Below, in pieces: positions 1 to 11,765 of a stretch of DNA of 64,000 bases. Source of the stretch: Gautieria morchelliformis (lineage: Eukaryota; Basidiomycota; Agaricomycetes; Gomphales; Gomphaceae); assembly GCA_015179125.1 (NCBI GenBank), contig WHVA01000474.1, positions 1 to 64,000 on the forward strand. The letters are read 5' to 3'. The stretch's first letter is position 1. Every line of letters begins with the position of its first letter. Made by a program: the position numbers and the translations under genes. The notes under the pieces were generated by a model. The model was given only the letters and a program-made list of their open reading frames with translations. It searched no databases and was not told the DNA's origin.

Positions 1-289
1 CACCTACGTCGTGAACGCTTGCTTGTCACCAAAGTATGGGCAACCCATGCAGATTCTAGGCTAGGCATTTTTCAGTTTGGACGCGTACCATGCTGTAATG
101 CAGGTCTTGCCCCGTCTGGCCATGCTTACCCTTGGCTGGCCATCACACCCGATACTAAAAGCTTCCATAGCATTCAACAGGTATACGGACTCACCGGTAT
201 GCACGTATGCCTCCATGAATATATGCCTAAGAGTAGGATAAAAATGAGCAGGTCAGGGGATGGCCGGGGAAATGAGAAGCACCATTGAT

Positions 290-752
290 AGCTTCTTCCA
301 GGTCTGCCTGTCGATGTGACTGTGTAAATCGTATCTGTAGCACCGCGGCGAGGTTGCTGACGGGCGAGGATGCGGCGGTGCAGGTTGCAGCTCGAGTGCT
401 TCTCGGTGCAATGAAATTGCCATTCCCAAGTCTTCGTGTTTGACCCAGCGGCTTAAACCGATCAGTATGCGTTGCAGCTTGAGTGGCCCTTGATGCAACG
501 AAACCGCCGCATCCAAGTCTTTCATGTTGATCTGACTGTTGAAATCCTGTCCATAGCTCGTCCCAAATGTTAACGAGGGAAGAGGGTCAATGATGAGGTG
601 GAGGTTGCAGCTAAAAGGCTTCTCGATGTAATGAAATTGGCGTATTGACAGTTCAAATCGTAAAGATAGCAAGATTGCGAGGAGCCTATCGTGGGGGGTT
701 AAATCGCAGCTCAAGTGGGTCCCGATGCAGTGAAATTGCAGCGCTATCACTC
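290..752 (-). pseudogene. Degenerate tandem-TPR gene fragment
   Basis: The complement strand encodes several diverged copies of a roughly 40-residue unit, with cores such as EDLGMAISLHREALEL, MKDLDAAVSLHQGPLKLQ and FHYIEKPFSCNLHL. This matches the tetratricopeptide unit of the large NB-ARC or CHAT-associated TPR proteins expanded in Agaricomycetes (consensus DLDEAISLHREALEL). At DNA level the copies recur about every 110-130 bp. The units drift, lose the canonical hydrophobic pattern, and no intact N- or C-terminal domain is present, so I call it a relic. The 3.3-kb TIR element is inserted in it: TPR-like DNA seems to resume just after the right target duplication at about 4113. The family assignment rests on motif memory and is moderately secure. 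Confidence 0.6.
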
Positions 753-760
753 GGTCGCCA
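753..760. repeat. Target site duplication (partner at 4105-4112)
   Basis: GGTCGCCA occurs immediately outside both ends of the 761-4104 element. Removing the element and one copy would rejoin TPR-relic sequence (gcgctatcactc-GGTCGCCA-tgactgctaaaa). Confidence 0.9.
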
Positions 761-1253
761 CACCTGTATAGTACCACTTACTAATCCAATTAGGCCCACA
801 CCCCACATGTGTGGTCTAGGCCTAACTAGACTCTTTTCTCGTGGTGGGTCTATTCCGCCAATTATTCCGCAGAATGGAGGTCAGGTCAGTGAGTAGCTTA
901 CTACTTCAGCTGGCGTCAGGTATGGACCTCTGTCGTCGACATGTGTGACTCATGTCATCCGGCGTCAGCCGACCTCAACACCGGAGCAACACGGCGTCCA
1001 GCCCCGGAACCAGCCACGGAACGATCAAACCACTCTTGCTCGTCGTCGTTGACGACGAGCAAGCCATATATTTTGTATTTAACTATTTATACATAAATAA
1101 AATACCACAAATATGCTAAAAATGGACAAATCGAATATGAGGTCATTTCGACGTCTGTCTGCCGTGCTCGTCATCAGACACGATGAGAAAGCCGTATATA
1201 TTGTATTTAACTATTTATGCATAAATAAAATACCATAAATATGTTAAAAATAA
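761..1253. repeat. Left terminal inverted repeat (493 bp)
   Basis: This is the reverse complement of 3612-4104. It contains a 13-bp-arm palindrome at about 1032-1060 (cttgctcgtcgtc...gacgacgagcaag). It also holds two direct AT-rich subrepeats of about 55 bp, at 1066-1120 and 1196-1253 (core tatttaactatttat and ataaataaaatacca). A partial third copy of the subrepeat lies just inside the TIR at about 1320-1350. Subterminal repeats like these are usual transposase-binding regions in such elements; that role is inferred. Confidence 0.9.
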
Positions 1254-1395
1254 GGATAAGTTGACTGTCAAGGGATTTCGACGTTTATCTCACTCCTGGA
1301 GGCTCGTGATCGTCATCGGGCACAATACCGCAAATATGCTAAAAATAAAGGCACTCTCATGACGGCCAGGCCACTATCTTCGTAAACAAATAGCT

Positions 1396-3239
1396 ATGCA
1401 TAAAAGACCGTCTGCTAAAAGGAGGGGAGCTCATGCTGCTGTCCGCTTGCCCTTCGCTGCTGCTGCGCCCTTCACTGCCGCTGCCACTTTGCCCTTGCCC
1501 TTTGCTGCCGCTGCCGCTGGCCCCTTGCCCTTCGCTGCCGCTGCCGCTGCCCCCTTGCCCTTCACTGCCGCTGCCGCTGCCCCCTTGCTCTTCGCTGCCG
1601 CTGCCGCTGTCCCCTTTGCCCTTCGCTACTGCTGGCTCGTTTTCCTTGTCTGCACTGCTGCGTACTCTATCCCAGTGGACCCTGCGGTCAAACCTCCAGC
1701 TGTGCCTCCTGTCGAACCTCCCGAGGGGGGTCTACTCCTGCCAGCTCATGTAACCGTATCTGCGCACGAGGCTGAGCTTCTTCCTATCGAAGATCTTCGA
1801 CTGTCACCTAGTTCGGATGCGTCTGGGATTGATTTTCTGGATGATGACCGTGCTGTGGTATGTTCCATACCGATGGCACATTGTATGTTCACGCCAAACG
1901 GAACCGATGTCAGGGTGCTCCCAGATACTTTCATGACACAGCTACGCCCGCCAAATCAGTCCGTTCTCGTGGTCCACCGTGGACCCTGCACGACATGTGG
2001 AGATGGCGATCATGACTTCAAGAGATGCCCTAACATGATTGTGAGACTTACTGGTAACATGTTCGTTATCTGTGAATGTTTAACTTTGTCAGTGTATAAC
2101 CTGCGGCGCCCGGAATGAGCACTCGTCTGGGAGTTGTCCAATACTCCGTCATTGCTGGAACTGTAAAGCAAAAGGACATCTAGCAAAGGTGCTTCTGTCG
2201 ATGTGTTTCTACATTCCATTCACAGTATGATTCTCCCAGGATTGTCCACATCTTGGAAATATGAGCTTGCAGCAACTTAACAGAGAAGATTGCAAGAGAT
2301 GCGGCTCGTGGAAGCATCATGGAACCGTCCGTGCATCTCAGGCACCTATATTCTTCATTTCCTAATCTTAAGCTCAGAACTGTCCCTCTCTATCGCGCAT
2401 CTATACATATTTAACAGCTGCAGATCGGGAGGCTGTCTTAGTTGACAGAGAATCCAAGCGTGACCTCGCTTTTGATAATGGAGGTGAAGGGTACATTGCG
2501 CACGATCACTGGTGTTACAATTGTGGAGAAAGTGGACACCTTGGAGATGTGAGTTATATTCAATATTTTAGCCTTTCTTTCTCATGACGAAACATTAAAT
2601 CAGGATTACAAGGAGGCCTCGCATAATCATGATCAGCCCAATGAATATTCGGCATTTGGTTCTTTCAACAAGCTCAGCGGACCATTCGCATCGTCCTCGT
2701 ATGTTGTTCCTAAGTTTGAACGACCTCCGAGAGAGTGGGAGAAAGGAGACCGATTTGACGACGGGTATGGCTTCTCTGCCGACAACAACGTAGGTAAACG
2801 GGGTCGGGAGAATGCCAAGGCAAAAGCGCACAGGATAGCGGAGGAAGGCAATGACGAAATTGATTGGTTCGATATGAATCGCGCCGGATCTACGAAAGAG
2901 AGTGCCAAGGCAAAACATTTCTCTCTGCCTCCCAAACCGCCACCACCGACAGTCCGCTTCGGCGCACGTGACTCTGGCAGTTTTTCGAAACCACCGTTGG
3001 ATTCTGGCAATCACGCGCGGCACCCTTCTCAGCCATCCCTCCGGGATCGCATAGACATGGACGACCGGCGATCTACGGAATATTCGCACAGACATAGGGA
3101 CCGTAGGGGGATGAGTAGAAGAGATCGGCGAAGAGAGGAATCAGAGTCTCGACGGCGAGACAGAGTATATTATTCGTCGCGTGATGATGAGCCACGCAGA
3201 CATCACGGTAGTCGATGGCGAGGTGGGTACGATCGTTGA
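1396..3239 (+). CDS. AIR1/AIR2-like zinc-knuckle protein inside a transposon
   Basis: Air1/Air2 are the RNA-binding zinc-knuckle subunits of the nuclear TRAMP polyadenylation complex. The spliced product has consecutive CCHC knuckles: CTTCGDGDHDFKRCP, then CITCGARNEHSSGSCP, CWNCKAKGHLAKDCP, CKRCGSWKHHG and CYNCGESGHLGD. A low-complexity R/D/S-rich tail ends in RWRGGYDR. Exons that keep frame are 1396-2040, 2093-2188 and from 2240; a further intron starts with gtgcatct near 2330, and another starts at gtgagttat near 2550. The last knuckle should end in Cys after the final intron, but the codon is TAC (Tyr). The first 80 residues are an Ala/Pro repeat probably created by a 30-bp minisatellite. 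Because introns are kept, the gene was captured as DNA. Whether it is expressed is unknown. Exon limits are by eye. Confidence 0.7.
1488..1620 (+). repeat. 30-bp minisatellite in the Air-like gene's 5' part
   Basis: About four imperfect copies of a 30-bp unit (cccttgcccttcgctgccgc, then tgccgctgcc) lie in the first exon. They encode Ala-rich peptide in the annotated frame and Pro/Leu/Cys-rich peptide in another open frame. This suggests that the N-terminal coding frame is not under strong constraint. Confidence 0.75.
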
Positions 3240-3611
3240 AAGTGTAACATGCTTTTCTTGGTTATGTTGGTTGTTGGGAGGTGTACATGTACATGTACTT
3301 ATGATCATGTTAAAAATGTTATGTTAAAGTCAATACTGTGTCCAGGTGTGACAAGCAGTGACTATTGCTTATATTGTGCTCTCCCAGTATGTCGTTTGAG
3401 CACGCACCAGTATCAAAAGGTGGTGACCCTCTGTCAATGTCTACAAAACCCTGACATCTCACCAATAATATAGGGATGATGATGGGACTGGGTGCTGCGT
3501 CACTCATGTCCTCTCTCTTTGACATCAAGCCCTACTTCCACCTGCAGGTCCTCAGCGTTGCTTTAACCTATTCTGTCCGGCCGTGCTCATGATTTCCTGC
3601 CTGCACAGCTG

Positions 3612-4104
3612 TTATTTTTAACATATTTATGGTATTTTATTTATGCATAAATAGTTAAATACAATATATACGGCTTTCTCATCGTGTCTGATGACGAGCA
3701 CGGCAGACAGACGTCGAAATGACCTCATATTCGATTTGTCCATTTTTAGCATATTTGTGGTATTTTATTTATGTATAAATAGTTAAATACAAAATATATG
3801 GCTTGCTCGTCGTCAACGACGACGAGCAAGAGTGGTTTGATCGTTCCGTGGCTGGTTCCGGGGCTGGACGCCGTGTTGCTCCGGTGTTGAGGTCGGCTGA
3901 CGCCGGATGACATGAGTCACACATGTCGACGACAGAGGTCCATACCTGACGCCAGCTGAAGTAGTAAGCTACTCACTGACCTGACCTCCATTCTGCGGAA
4001 TAATTGGCGGAATAGACCCACCACGAGAAAAGAGTCTAGTTAGGCCTAGACCACACATGTGGGGTGTGGGCCTAATTGGATTAGTAAGTGGTGCTATACA
4101 GGTG
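3612..4104. repeat. Right terminal inverted repeat (493 bp)
   Basis: Inverted copy of 761-1253, ending at the outer terminus in ctatacaggtg and followed by the second GGTCGCCA. The two arms have exactly the same length. Confidence 0.9.
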
Positions 4105-4112
4105 GGTCGCCA

Positions 4113-4672
4113 TGACTGCTAAAATTGTATTATTAGTTCTTTTCCCTGGATTCACGGCTAGTCAGATCGGACTGCCGTGTTCTTGTACTCCGGCACAACT
4201 GGGGGATTGTGCATTTACGATCAGCCAGAGTGGGGTTGAGATGTGGTGTTAGAAATCTCCTAGAAGAATGGAATGTTGAGACTAAGTACTAGATGTCAAA
4301 ATTATCTGACTCGCAAAGTAGTACGTACTTTCAGTGGAAGGTCGCTGGTATGGTCAATAAGACACGGGCCGGTGATGTTAGTTCTGGGCGGGCTATAATA
4401 GTATTATAGCATTCCATGCATAACAGCGGACCACTGTCGGGGCGCTGTCTTTCTAGTAATTGCATGCATCTTGCAGCACTTGCAGCGTAAATTTCCTCCC
4501 AGTCTAACATCAATTTTGGCATTACGTAATTCCAGGTATATCGGGGTTTATCAGGCGCCACTACTGGTGGCGCATTCTTCGACGGTGTTTGCTTTTACAC
4601 CAAGTTACACGGGTGACGAGTCGTTATTTCCTCCAGCACGGTGGATTGCGTATCGTCAGCGGTGAACCAGAA
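4113..4672. other. Intergenic: TPR relic remainder and MAP1 upstream region
   Basis: The first 30-40 bases (tgactgctaaaattgtatt) resemble the continuation of the TPR relic seen left of the transposon. The rest shows no supported coding sequence and should contain the methionine aminopeptidase promoter. No clear TATA element was recognised. Confidence 0.5.
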
Positions 4673-6545
4673 ATGGCCAGCGTGGTAACCTGTCAGAGCA
4701 GCCAGTGCCTCAACGGTAACCCGCCTTCACGTCTAGAATGTCCGACATGTAACAAGTGAGTACAGTCCAAAGATGAATTTTAAGGATGGCTGACAGTTTA
4801 TCCCGAATTAGGCTCGGAATCCAAGGGTCCTTTTTTTGTGGACAGGAATGTTTCAAAGCTGGATGTAAGCCGTCCCATGTCGCTCCACTCGCTACTCCTC
4901 ACTGATTTGCTGTAGGGGTATGTTGCTTTTAACGAATGATAATCCAATTTTGATATCCTGGAAACCGAAGAAAACCCATAAAATTATTCACGACTTTGCA
5001 CGGCCCAGGGAGCCATTGTTAAATGATCCATCCATCAATAGAGGTAAACTAGTTTTGAGCTGAATACTCAGCACTTCTCTGACCAATAACGGAGATGGAA
5101 CCTATAACCCTTTCACCGGGTTCAAGTTTACAGGAGAGATCCGACCTGTTTATCCTCTCTCTCCACGACGTCATGTTCCTCCAGAGGTACCAAGGCCTGA
5201 TTATGCAGAGGATGGTGCGCGACCTTTCATGCGTCGTGTTCTTTCAACGTAAGCTCAAAAGTTGATGGTTGACGATTTTTTTTGATGCCAGGTATACCCA
5301 CGTCTGAAAGACTTCGGTCAGGTCAGCCACCTCGTATATTGGACAAGAACGAGCAGGAAAAGATGCGAGTAGTCTGTAGGGTACGTTTCGACGAAATGGA
5401 GTGCATCCTACGGACTGAACGTACCTTATGACCAGCTGGCTAGAGAAGTTCTTGATATTGCGGCGGAATATGTCAAGCCCGGAGTCACCACCGACTTCAT
5501 CGATTCCGTCGTGCACGAAGAGACGATAAAGCGAGGCGCTTACCCTTCTCCTCTCAACTACAGAGAATTCCCCAAATCCGTTTGCACGTATGAACACTAC
5601 TAGTTTGATGGAAGACGATCCCTGATCTTGTTGCTAGATCGGTGAATGAGGTCGTATGTCATGGGATACCCGATCAGCGAAAACTACGCGAGGGTGATAT
5701 TGTGAATTTAGGTACGGATTTTATCTTACTCGTCTCGAAACTTCAGGAGCTAAGTATTTCCAGACGTAACGTTGTACTATGACGGCAAGAAGGTTGACCA
5801 TTGCTCATGATAACCGTCTTATTGTTTTGTTAGGTTTTCATGGAGACTTGAATGAGACTTACCCAGTCGGGAATATCTCGGAAGAGAACGCGCTTTTGAT
5901 CAGAACCTCTCGGAAATGTCTCGACGAGTCTATCAAGATATGCAAACCTGGAGCGCTCTTCCGGGATATCGGGAAAGTCATGTAGGTGGACTATACTGCC
6001 TGTGCTGCACGTGGCTGAATCGTGATTCTACTGTGATGCAGAGAACCCATCGCAGTTGCGAATGGTTGCTGCTCCGTGCGGACATACACTGGTCATGGAA
6101 TCAATCAATTATTCCACACGGCACCAAATGTACCGCACTATGCCAAAAATAAGGCTGTTGGGACAATGAAAGCTGGCATGGTAAGTCCCAGTATATCCAG
6201 AATAGCTATTTTCATCGTTTTATCTGCCAGACATTTACCATCGAGCCGGTTCGTCCCCAAGTTCATGTGGCAAGGATATTTTCATTCTCACTGCCGCTCT
6301 TGTATAATATAGATGATCAACCTGGGGAAGAAGGCACAAGAGGAACATTGGCCAGATAATTGGACGGCTACTACCATGGACGGGAACAATAGCGCACAGT
6401 TTGAAGAGACACTCCTGTATGATATATATGATATCTCAATGTGCATTTTCTAACCTCTATTTCCCCTTACAGGATCACAGAAACCGGCGTCGAAGTCCTA
6501 ACAGCCGGAAAGGCAAAGAGCTACTGGTCTAGCCGCAGTCCCTAG
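4673..6545 (+). CDS. MAP1: Methionine aminopeptidase 1
   Basis: This cytosolic metalloprotease removes the initiator methionine from nascent proteins at the ribosome. The start at 4673 opens [15 protein letters not shown], the first half of the N-terminal zinc finger typical of MetAP1 (Cys pairs CQSSQC, CPTC, then FFCGQECFK in exon 2); bacterial enzymes and MetAP2 lack it. FNPFTG/RP linker-type sequence follows ([20 protein letters not shown]). The pita-bread catalytic core has the metal ligands Asp ([15 protein letters not shown]), His ([12 protein letters not shown]), Glu (TIEPMINLG) and Glu ([10 protein letters not shown]). The C-terminus reads [14 protein letters not shown]. At least eight short introns interrupt it. 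The gene is convergent with the acyltransferase downstream (204 bp apart). Confidence 0.93.
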
Positions 6546-6748
6546 CCGTCTCTCACCTGTGACATGCAATGCTTTTCTATTTACTGCTTTTCAGTTTTTA
6601 CCCCCCTGATCTTCCATCCGATATTTGTGCTGGGCTACATGAAGTGTACATCGAAAGTACAGACGTAGAAAGGAAAGGAGCCTGAATGGAGCAACATATA
6701 TGGGCAGCAATACTTCAAAATACAGAGATAACAGAAGTGTCGGCCTAG

Positions 6749-9647
6749 CTATCGGGAACGGTCAGCGATATCTCGATTCAGCTCCTCAGTCGCATGTTTG
6801 AACGTGTTCACTGGATTCAATCCTCCTATTTTTTCCACAGCAACCCTGTCTGACAACGAAGATTTTCTTTCTCGTGGGCCATTACGGTGGGTAAAACCAG
6901 CAGAATCACCTGTGTGTTCTGTGAGTTCCGCGGCCGAGGTATGTGTCATTGCTGGAGAACTCGGTGACCGGTATGGGGTTGGGCGCTTCTGATAGACAGG
7001 AGCATACTGAGCTTGGGCAGAACTCATGGATCTCTGAGAATAACTTGGTTTAACGACGCCGTCTTCATTCCCCGGCGTCGCGTCTTTGTGTTTGAGCTGC
7101 TGCAAGTCTGCATATGAAGCCCGCAGGCTTTTGGACCGCGACCGCTTTCGTGAGAGATTGTTGCCAATGTAAGAGCCTAAATAGTCAATGACGTTGTCAT
7201 AGTCGCCTTCTTCCTCCTCGTCCGACATGTCGGGCGTGGCAGCACGACTGGTGTCTAGGCTGGACGACCCTCCCCAAGCACTAGTACCTCGATGTGCGCT
7301 CCGGCTCCAGCCGAAAAGTCGTTCATCTAGCCATGTCATTGGATGAGAAAAGCCCCAGCCTTGAGCGTCAACGGCTCCAGTTGCACTCTTTCTGCGCCAT
7401 AGACCTTGTTGACCCCCTGAAGGTGGAGCACTTGCCGAGGGCACTAAGATGCGCCACTAGAATGAAGAATAAATTAATGAGCATCCAATCCGTAGGAATA
7501 GCATGCCGTGTACCTCGTCAAAATCCTCATACAGCTGGGGACCGAATTCGTTGATGACATCTGTTAACTCATTGGACAGTGCAATTCTCTGTGCCTTGAG
7601 TTGATCTAGCAGTCGCTGTTGACCAGGAAACAAAGACACCACGAGGGGTCGCAGAGACCTTGTTAACAGGCGCAGGATGAGGATCAATTGGAATGAGTGT
7701 TGCCACAGACGTACTTCAAAACATCCATCCCGGCTTCGCCAAATTTCAGCGCTGCAAATCCAATGCATGGCAATGCCGCTATGACAAGAAATGGTGTCCA
7801 TAGCTTCCACTTAAGCGGCGCGTTGGCTCTCACAGCCACAAACGTGGCGAGAATCGCATAGAAAGCATACAAAAATGGTGTGACTCCAAGAGATATAAGT
7901 ACCTTCCAAGTAGCAAGAACGTCTCGTCCAGCAATCTTGACACTTGACGCGGCCAGAGCCTCTATATACAAATAATAAATGAGTTATTTTCTCCTGAGCT
8001 GTACGTCCAAAGCGTTACCTTTGGCCTTATTACGAGAGATAACCGAAGCAAGTAGGAAGATGGGGCCATTGAGCACCACGCCAGGTAACGCGAGTACAGT
8101 CCACACGGAAAGTAGCCCTGTTCGATACAGAAGTAACCCTAGTGTTTTCCAGCCTGCCCTCTTCGCTCTCGGAACCTAACAGGACATATGAGCATTTATT
8201 CTCCGGCCCTGCCAGAGTTTACTAGGCTGCTCGCCTGATGATCTCGTAGCCCGAGGTCCCTGACACGTCTGTTGTATTTTAATACACTTTCTCGTAAACG
8301 TTGAACACGGGGTTCGTGCTGAAAATGCATATACCCTTCTATGAATCGTTTATTCAATTCTACCACTTGTCCGAGGGTCAAGTGCTGGCCGGGGGTTTTG
8401 TATAATCGCCTGGCAGCTTGAATAACCTAAATGCCAGGTTCAATGACCCCGCTGACAAGAACGCGAACGGCACTCGCCATCAAAGTTTCGTAGTCCGGGG
8501 CGCGGACCGTAACGGTTTTCAATGCATCGTAGATCATATCTAAAAGCTTCCCTGCGGCTTTTCGTTTCGCGTCCCCTCCTTGTCGGAACTGATCCACAAG
8601 TTCCTTTGGTATGTCTAGGGCAGGCCCAAACTCCACGACAGCGCGTGATCGGAAGCGATGTGGATGGAAGTATGAAAGGCCGACTGGTACGATCCGGACT
8701 TGTAGATTGGGAATATGTTCCATGGCACCCAAAGCCATCAGGGAGACACCAGCCTTCAAAGGCAAAAGGTCCGTACGATCATGACTACCGCCTATCGAAG
8801 CCAAAAATTAATCTTTAAAAGCTCCAGGCCTAGATATCCCACTTACCTTCAGGAAATATGCCAATACAACCGCCTTCTTTTAAGCACTGAAAAACATGGG
8901 CATACATGTCCTGCTGATCCACGAATGGAAGAATCTTGTACGATAGGCCTCGGTGACCAGCTTGTCTAGCCATCTCCATTTGCTCCCGAATACGCACGGT
9001 GCCCTTGCCACTGTCACCGCCGAATTCCTTTTTGATTCGCAGCTCGGTGTCAGAAATAACTTCAACAACAGTGCCGAGTGCCGGACCAGTAGATTTGGGA
9101 AGCAGTAATTGCATTTTGGGGCCAAGCTCCGTCTGGAATTTGGTGCATTCGCCGCACACAAGAAGAGGGTCTTTCTCAGATAACCAGATTTCTCCCGACC
9201 CTAGCCGTGCATTATCTTGAGCTCGAGCAACCGGTACTGCTCTATACTGAGTGTGGGATTAAAATAGAGGCAGCCGGGGGGCTTACTGCTCGACATTAAC
9301 GCTGCAAAAGCACCGACGACTGCCCTATCCATGCTTTTGGCTGCTATGAGGTTCTTCACACGGCGGCGTGTTTCACGGTACACTTCCGACATGACAAGAA
9401 GGGGGTCTAGAAACTGAAGAAGCCTATAAACATCTCAGAGCACACGACTACCGCCGCGTCGCACCTGGTTATGATGAGGTGCAACAGCGAATATCACTGG
9501 ACCATCTCGAGGAATATTGAATGCGCCTCTAGGCCGTACTTCCCTGAAAAACAGGTTTGTAACGATCCGCCAGAAGAACAGCATAGTATCGTAGGCAACA
9601 TCTGCGGTCACCTGTGCTGGAGTCTGACGTGGACTAGGAAGTATCAT
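6749..9647 (-). CDS. GPT2: Glycerol-3-phosphate/dihydroxyacetone-phosphate acyltransferase
   Basis: This ER enzyme makes lysophosphatidic acid, the first step of glycerolipid synthesis (Gpt2/Sct1 family). Acyltransferase motif I is split by an intron: VAPHHNQ then FLDPLL, giving the HX4D box. Motif III reads GGCIGIFPEG then GSHDRTD, and a motif IV-like segment is VRIVPVGLSYFHPHRFRS. Hydrophobic segments follow (about 7800-8150: LLSVWTVLALPGVVLNGPIF and SLGVTPFLYAFYAILATFVA). The tail is long, acidic and Ser-rich (MSDEEEEGDYDNVIDYLG), consistent with regulatory phosphorylation in yeast homologues. I place the start at ATG 9647 (MILPSPRQTPAQ); further upstream in this frame there is only a TTG. 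It is head-to-head with RVB1, 218 bp apart. Confidence 0.9.
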
Positions 9648-9865
9648 GAATGGTGGTAGAATGAATTGCGACAGAATTGCGGAAGGAGTAGCCAAAATCT
9701 TGGAGACCAAAGTCTTGGGGAAGCGTGTGGCGCGTAGAACCTTTAGGCGCCTACTGCGTCACTAGTTTATGTAAGAAGTCTCATCTGAAGCTCCGACCTT
9801 GTGATTGAAAACAGCGGAAAAAACGCGAGGGATTATAGAGCCCTTATAAGTCGCGGCTACTCCAA

Positions 9866-11578
<1,713 letters not shown>

Positions 11579-11765
11579 GCGCGAGGGACGCTCAAAGGAT
11601 ATCACGTTGCATTTTGACACAGGCGGTCTAATGAGAGTAATCCGGAACATGCTACATATATAGGGAAAGCACTTATGATCCTCTCACGCAAACAGGCGTT
11701 TCGTATAACTACATACGGTGGACTTCAGCACGTAGACAAAGCTTAATAGCGGGCATACATAACAC

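Larger units (their letters stand above)
761..4104. mobile_element. Pack-MULE-like TIR transposon carrying a zinc-knuckle gene
   Basis: Two 493-bp inverted repeats (761-1253 and 3612-4104) end in CACCTGTATAG/CTATACAGGTG. The element is flanked by a perfect 8-bp direct repeat, GGTCGCCA, at 753-760 and 4105-4112. Over the arms I noticed only one difference (T/C at arm position 12), so the insertion should be recent. The interior has no transposase; it holds an intron-containing AIR1/2-like gene in + orientation. Long TIRs, an 8-bp duplication and captured host sequence are typical of non-autonomous Mutator-like elements (usually 8-11 bp duplications). hAT elements also make 8-bp duplications but have short TIRs. 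The superfamily is therefore inferred; the transposon boundaries are directly visible. Confidence 0.85.

Noticed and set aside
1433..1753. 106-codon Pro/Leu/Cys-rich frame
   Set aside because: It arises from the 30-bp minisatellite read in another frame of the Air-like gene's first exon.
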